A stretch of DNA of 64,000 bases from CAVRQM01 sp963723455 (lineage in GTDB: Bacteria > Pseudomonadota > Alphaproteobacteria > Acetobacterales > Acetobacteraceae). Below, one piece after another: positions 62,708 to 64,000 of this stretch. Both the position numbers and the translations under genes were made by a program. The DNA lies in the NCBI GenBank assembly GCA_963723455.1, contig CAVRQM010000001.1:1798001-1862000 (forward strand), given 5' to 3'. Below the pieces are notes generated by a model. The model searched no databases and was not told the DNA's origin. It saw only the letters and a list, made by a program, of their open reading frames with translations. Position 1 is the first letter of the stretch. Each line of letters opens with the position of its first letter.

Positions 62708-64000
62708 TCACCGCAACGCCGGCTCGGCATCCCCCAGCAATCCGTTCAGCAGCGCGGAGAATCCCGGGAAGCTGGTGTCGATGAAGCCGGCATCGTCCAC
62801 CCGCACCGGCGCGCCCGTGGCCAGCCCCAGCACCAGCGCGCTCATCGCCAGCCGGTGATCCATGTGCGTCGCCACCAGCCCGCCGCCGGCCGGCGGGCGG
62901 CCCGCGCCATGCACGATCAGGTCGTCGCCGTCGATTTCCGCGCGCGCGCCGCAGGCGGCCAGCAGCGCGGCGGTCGCGGCCAGGCGGTCGCTCTCCTTGA
63001 CCCGCAATTCGTGCAGCCCGCGCATCCGCGTCACCCCGGACGCGCAAGCGGCGGCCACCGCCAGCACCGGATATTCGTCGATCATGCTGGGCGCGCGCCC
63101 GGGCTGCACCTCGACGCCGCGCAGGGCGGAGTGGCGCACCAGGAGGTCGCCGACCAGCTCGCCGCCCTCGATGCGTTCGGCCTCGACGCGGATGTCCCCC
63201 CCCATCTCGCGCAGCGTCGCGAACAGTCCGGTGCGCAGCGGATTGAGGCCGACCCCGGCGATGCGCAGCGCCGAGCCGGGCACCAGCAGGGCTGCCACCA
63301 TCGGGAACGCCGCCGAGGACGGATCGCCCGGCACCGCCACGTCGCGCGCCCGCAGCTCCGGCTGCCCGACCAGCCGCACCACCCGGCCCGCTCCGCCATG
63401 CGCCGGCTCGATCGAGACCTGCGCGCCGAAATGGCGCAGCATGTTCTCGCTGTGGTCGCGCGTCGCGGCGCGCTCCTCGACGCGGGTGATGCCGGGCGCG
63501 TTCAGACCGCACAGCAGCACCGCGCTTTTCACCTGGGCCGAGGCCACCGGCAGCACGTAGTCCAGCGGCAGCGCATCGCCGGCGCCCTCGATGGCCAGCG
63601 GCAGCCGGCCGCCCTCGCGCGCGGTGAACCGGGCGCCGCACGCCGCGAGCGGTTCGGTCACCCGGCGCATCGGGCGGCGGCGCAGGCTGGCGTCGCCGGT
63701 CAGCACCGAGAAGAAGGGGTGGCTGGCCAGGATGCCGGCCAGCAGCCGCGCCGCGGTGCCGGAATTGCCCATGTCCAGCACGTCGGACGGCTCGGCCAGC
63801 CCGCCGACGCCGCGCCCGGCGACACGCCAGAGGCCGTCGCCCGCACGGACCACCTCGCAGCCCAGCGCGCGCATCGCGGCCGCGGTGCGCAGCACGTCCT
63901 CGCCCTCCAGCAGCCCGGAAATCCGGGTTTCGCCGATGGCAAGGCCCGCGAACATCAGCGCGCGATGCGATATCGACTTGTCGCCGGGCACGCGGATCTC
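62708..64000 (-). CDS. aroA: 3-phosphoshikimate 1-carboxyvinyltransferase (EPSP synthase), 5'-truncated
   Basis: Sixth step of the shikimate pathway. The frame is open to the window edge (start lies beyond 64000). Visible motifs: PGDKSISHRALMFAGLAIGE, DMGNSGTAARLLAGILASHP, GDASLRRRPMRRVTEPLAAC, VASAQVKSAVLLCGLNAPG, DEYPVLAVAAACASG and the signature LHELRVKESDRLAATAALL. About 430 residues are visible, so only a few N-terminal residues are missing. The GSGT-type glyphosate loop region is LLCGLNAPG-adjacent and unremarkable. Confidence 0.96.
   Translation of the reverse strand, partial: EIRVPGDKSISHRALMFAGLAIGETRISGLLEGEDVLRTAAAMRALGCEVVRAGDGLWRVAGRGVGGLAEPSDVLDMGNSGTAARLLAGILASHPFFSVLTGDASLRRRPMRRVTEPLAACGARFTAREGGRLPLAIEGAGDALPLDYVLPVASAQVKSAVLLCGLNAPGITRVEERAATRDHSENMLRHFGAQVSIEPAHGGAGRVVRLVGQPELRARDVAVPGDPSSAAFPMVAALLVPGSALRIAGVGLNPLRTGLFATLREMGGDIRVEAERIEGGELVGDLLVRHSALRGVEVQPGRAPSMIDEYPVLAVAAACASGVTRMRGLHELRVKESDRLAATAALLAACGARAEIDGDDLIVHGAGRPPAGGGLVATHMDHRLAMSALVLGLATGAPVRVDDAGFIDTSFPGFSALLNGLLGDAEPALR

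Overview
The window is a very GC-rich stretch of chromosome with strong G/C third-position bias, tightly packed genes and many ATGA or TGATG overlaps. Gene content and order point to an alphaproteobacterium, most likely a member of the Acetobacteraceae. The clues are ileS-lspA-DUF3035 at the left edge, secB beside a Tim44-like gene, a PhaR-type polyhydroxybutyrate regulator, a bifunctional hldE and a KirBac channel. The family assignment is inference from gene content, not from a marker search.

Layout. 1-7.7 kb: ileS (5' end outside the window), lspA, a DUF3035 lipoprotein, pgi, mutL and an RluA-type pseudouridine synthase. 7.7-9.2 kb: a solitary HicB-like gene and an EamA-type exporter. 9.2-18.1 kb: a surface-polysaccharide locus, with leftward rfbBACD plus a family 2 glycosyltransferase (dTDP-L-rhamnose synthesis and transfer) divergent from a large GT2-WbsX protein and a second glycosyltransferase; two arrays of 15-bp repeats lie between them. 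18.3-23.4 kb: porin-like protein, KirBac channel with an Smr-domain gene, tRNA-Val(GAC), LysR and a DUF1127 protein. 23.5-29.5 kb: holC, pepA, cysQ, tsaC/sua5, hslO and lipoproteins. 29.5-33.5 kb: a COG4705-like membrane protein, an oligosaccharide flippase and kynureninase. 33.6-37.1 kb: hldE, secB, a histidine phosphatase and a Tim44-like protein. 37.1-41.9 kb: a polyhydroxybutyrate cluster phaR / phaC-phaA-phaB. 41.9-45.2 kb: FAD-dependent ferredoxin reductase, LysR and a divergent YeiH exporter. 45.3-51.1 kb: a lipid A/Kdo operon (DUF374 acyltransferase, waaA, lpxK, lpxL) convergent with a GT4 and an LpxH-like phosphoesterase. 51.4-57.9 kb: lipid kinase, small membrane protein, secreted BNR-repeat protein, rRNA methyltransferase, TPR protein and anmK. 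58-64 kb: tyrS, aat, a secreted protein plus msrQ, DUF2283, cmk and aroA (5' end outside the window).

Functionally, much of the window builds the envelope: rhamnose polysaccharide, heptose precursor, Kdo-lipid A, flippase, lipoprotein processing and SecB export. The rest is mainly translation and housekeeping plus carbon storage.

The most striking sequence-level feature is the number of broken reading frames in otherwise well-conserved genes: pgi, rluA, GT2-WbsX, porin, flippase, hldE, phaC, phaA, lipid kinase, anmK and DUF2283. Nearly all need one base to be skipped to restore the protein. This looks more like residual single-base insertions in the assembly than genuine decay, but the bias is worth checking. 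I found no CRISPR array, prophage, insertion sequence or complete defence system. I did not see a clearly new multi-gene system; the best candidates for something new are listed in the findings.
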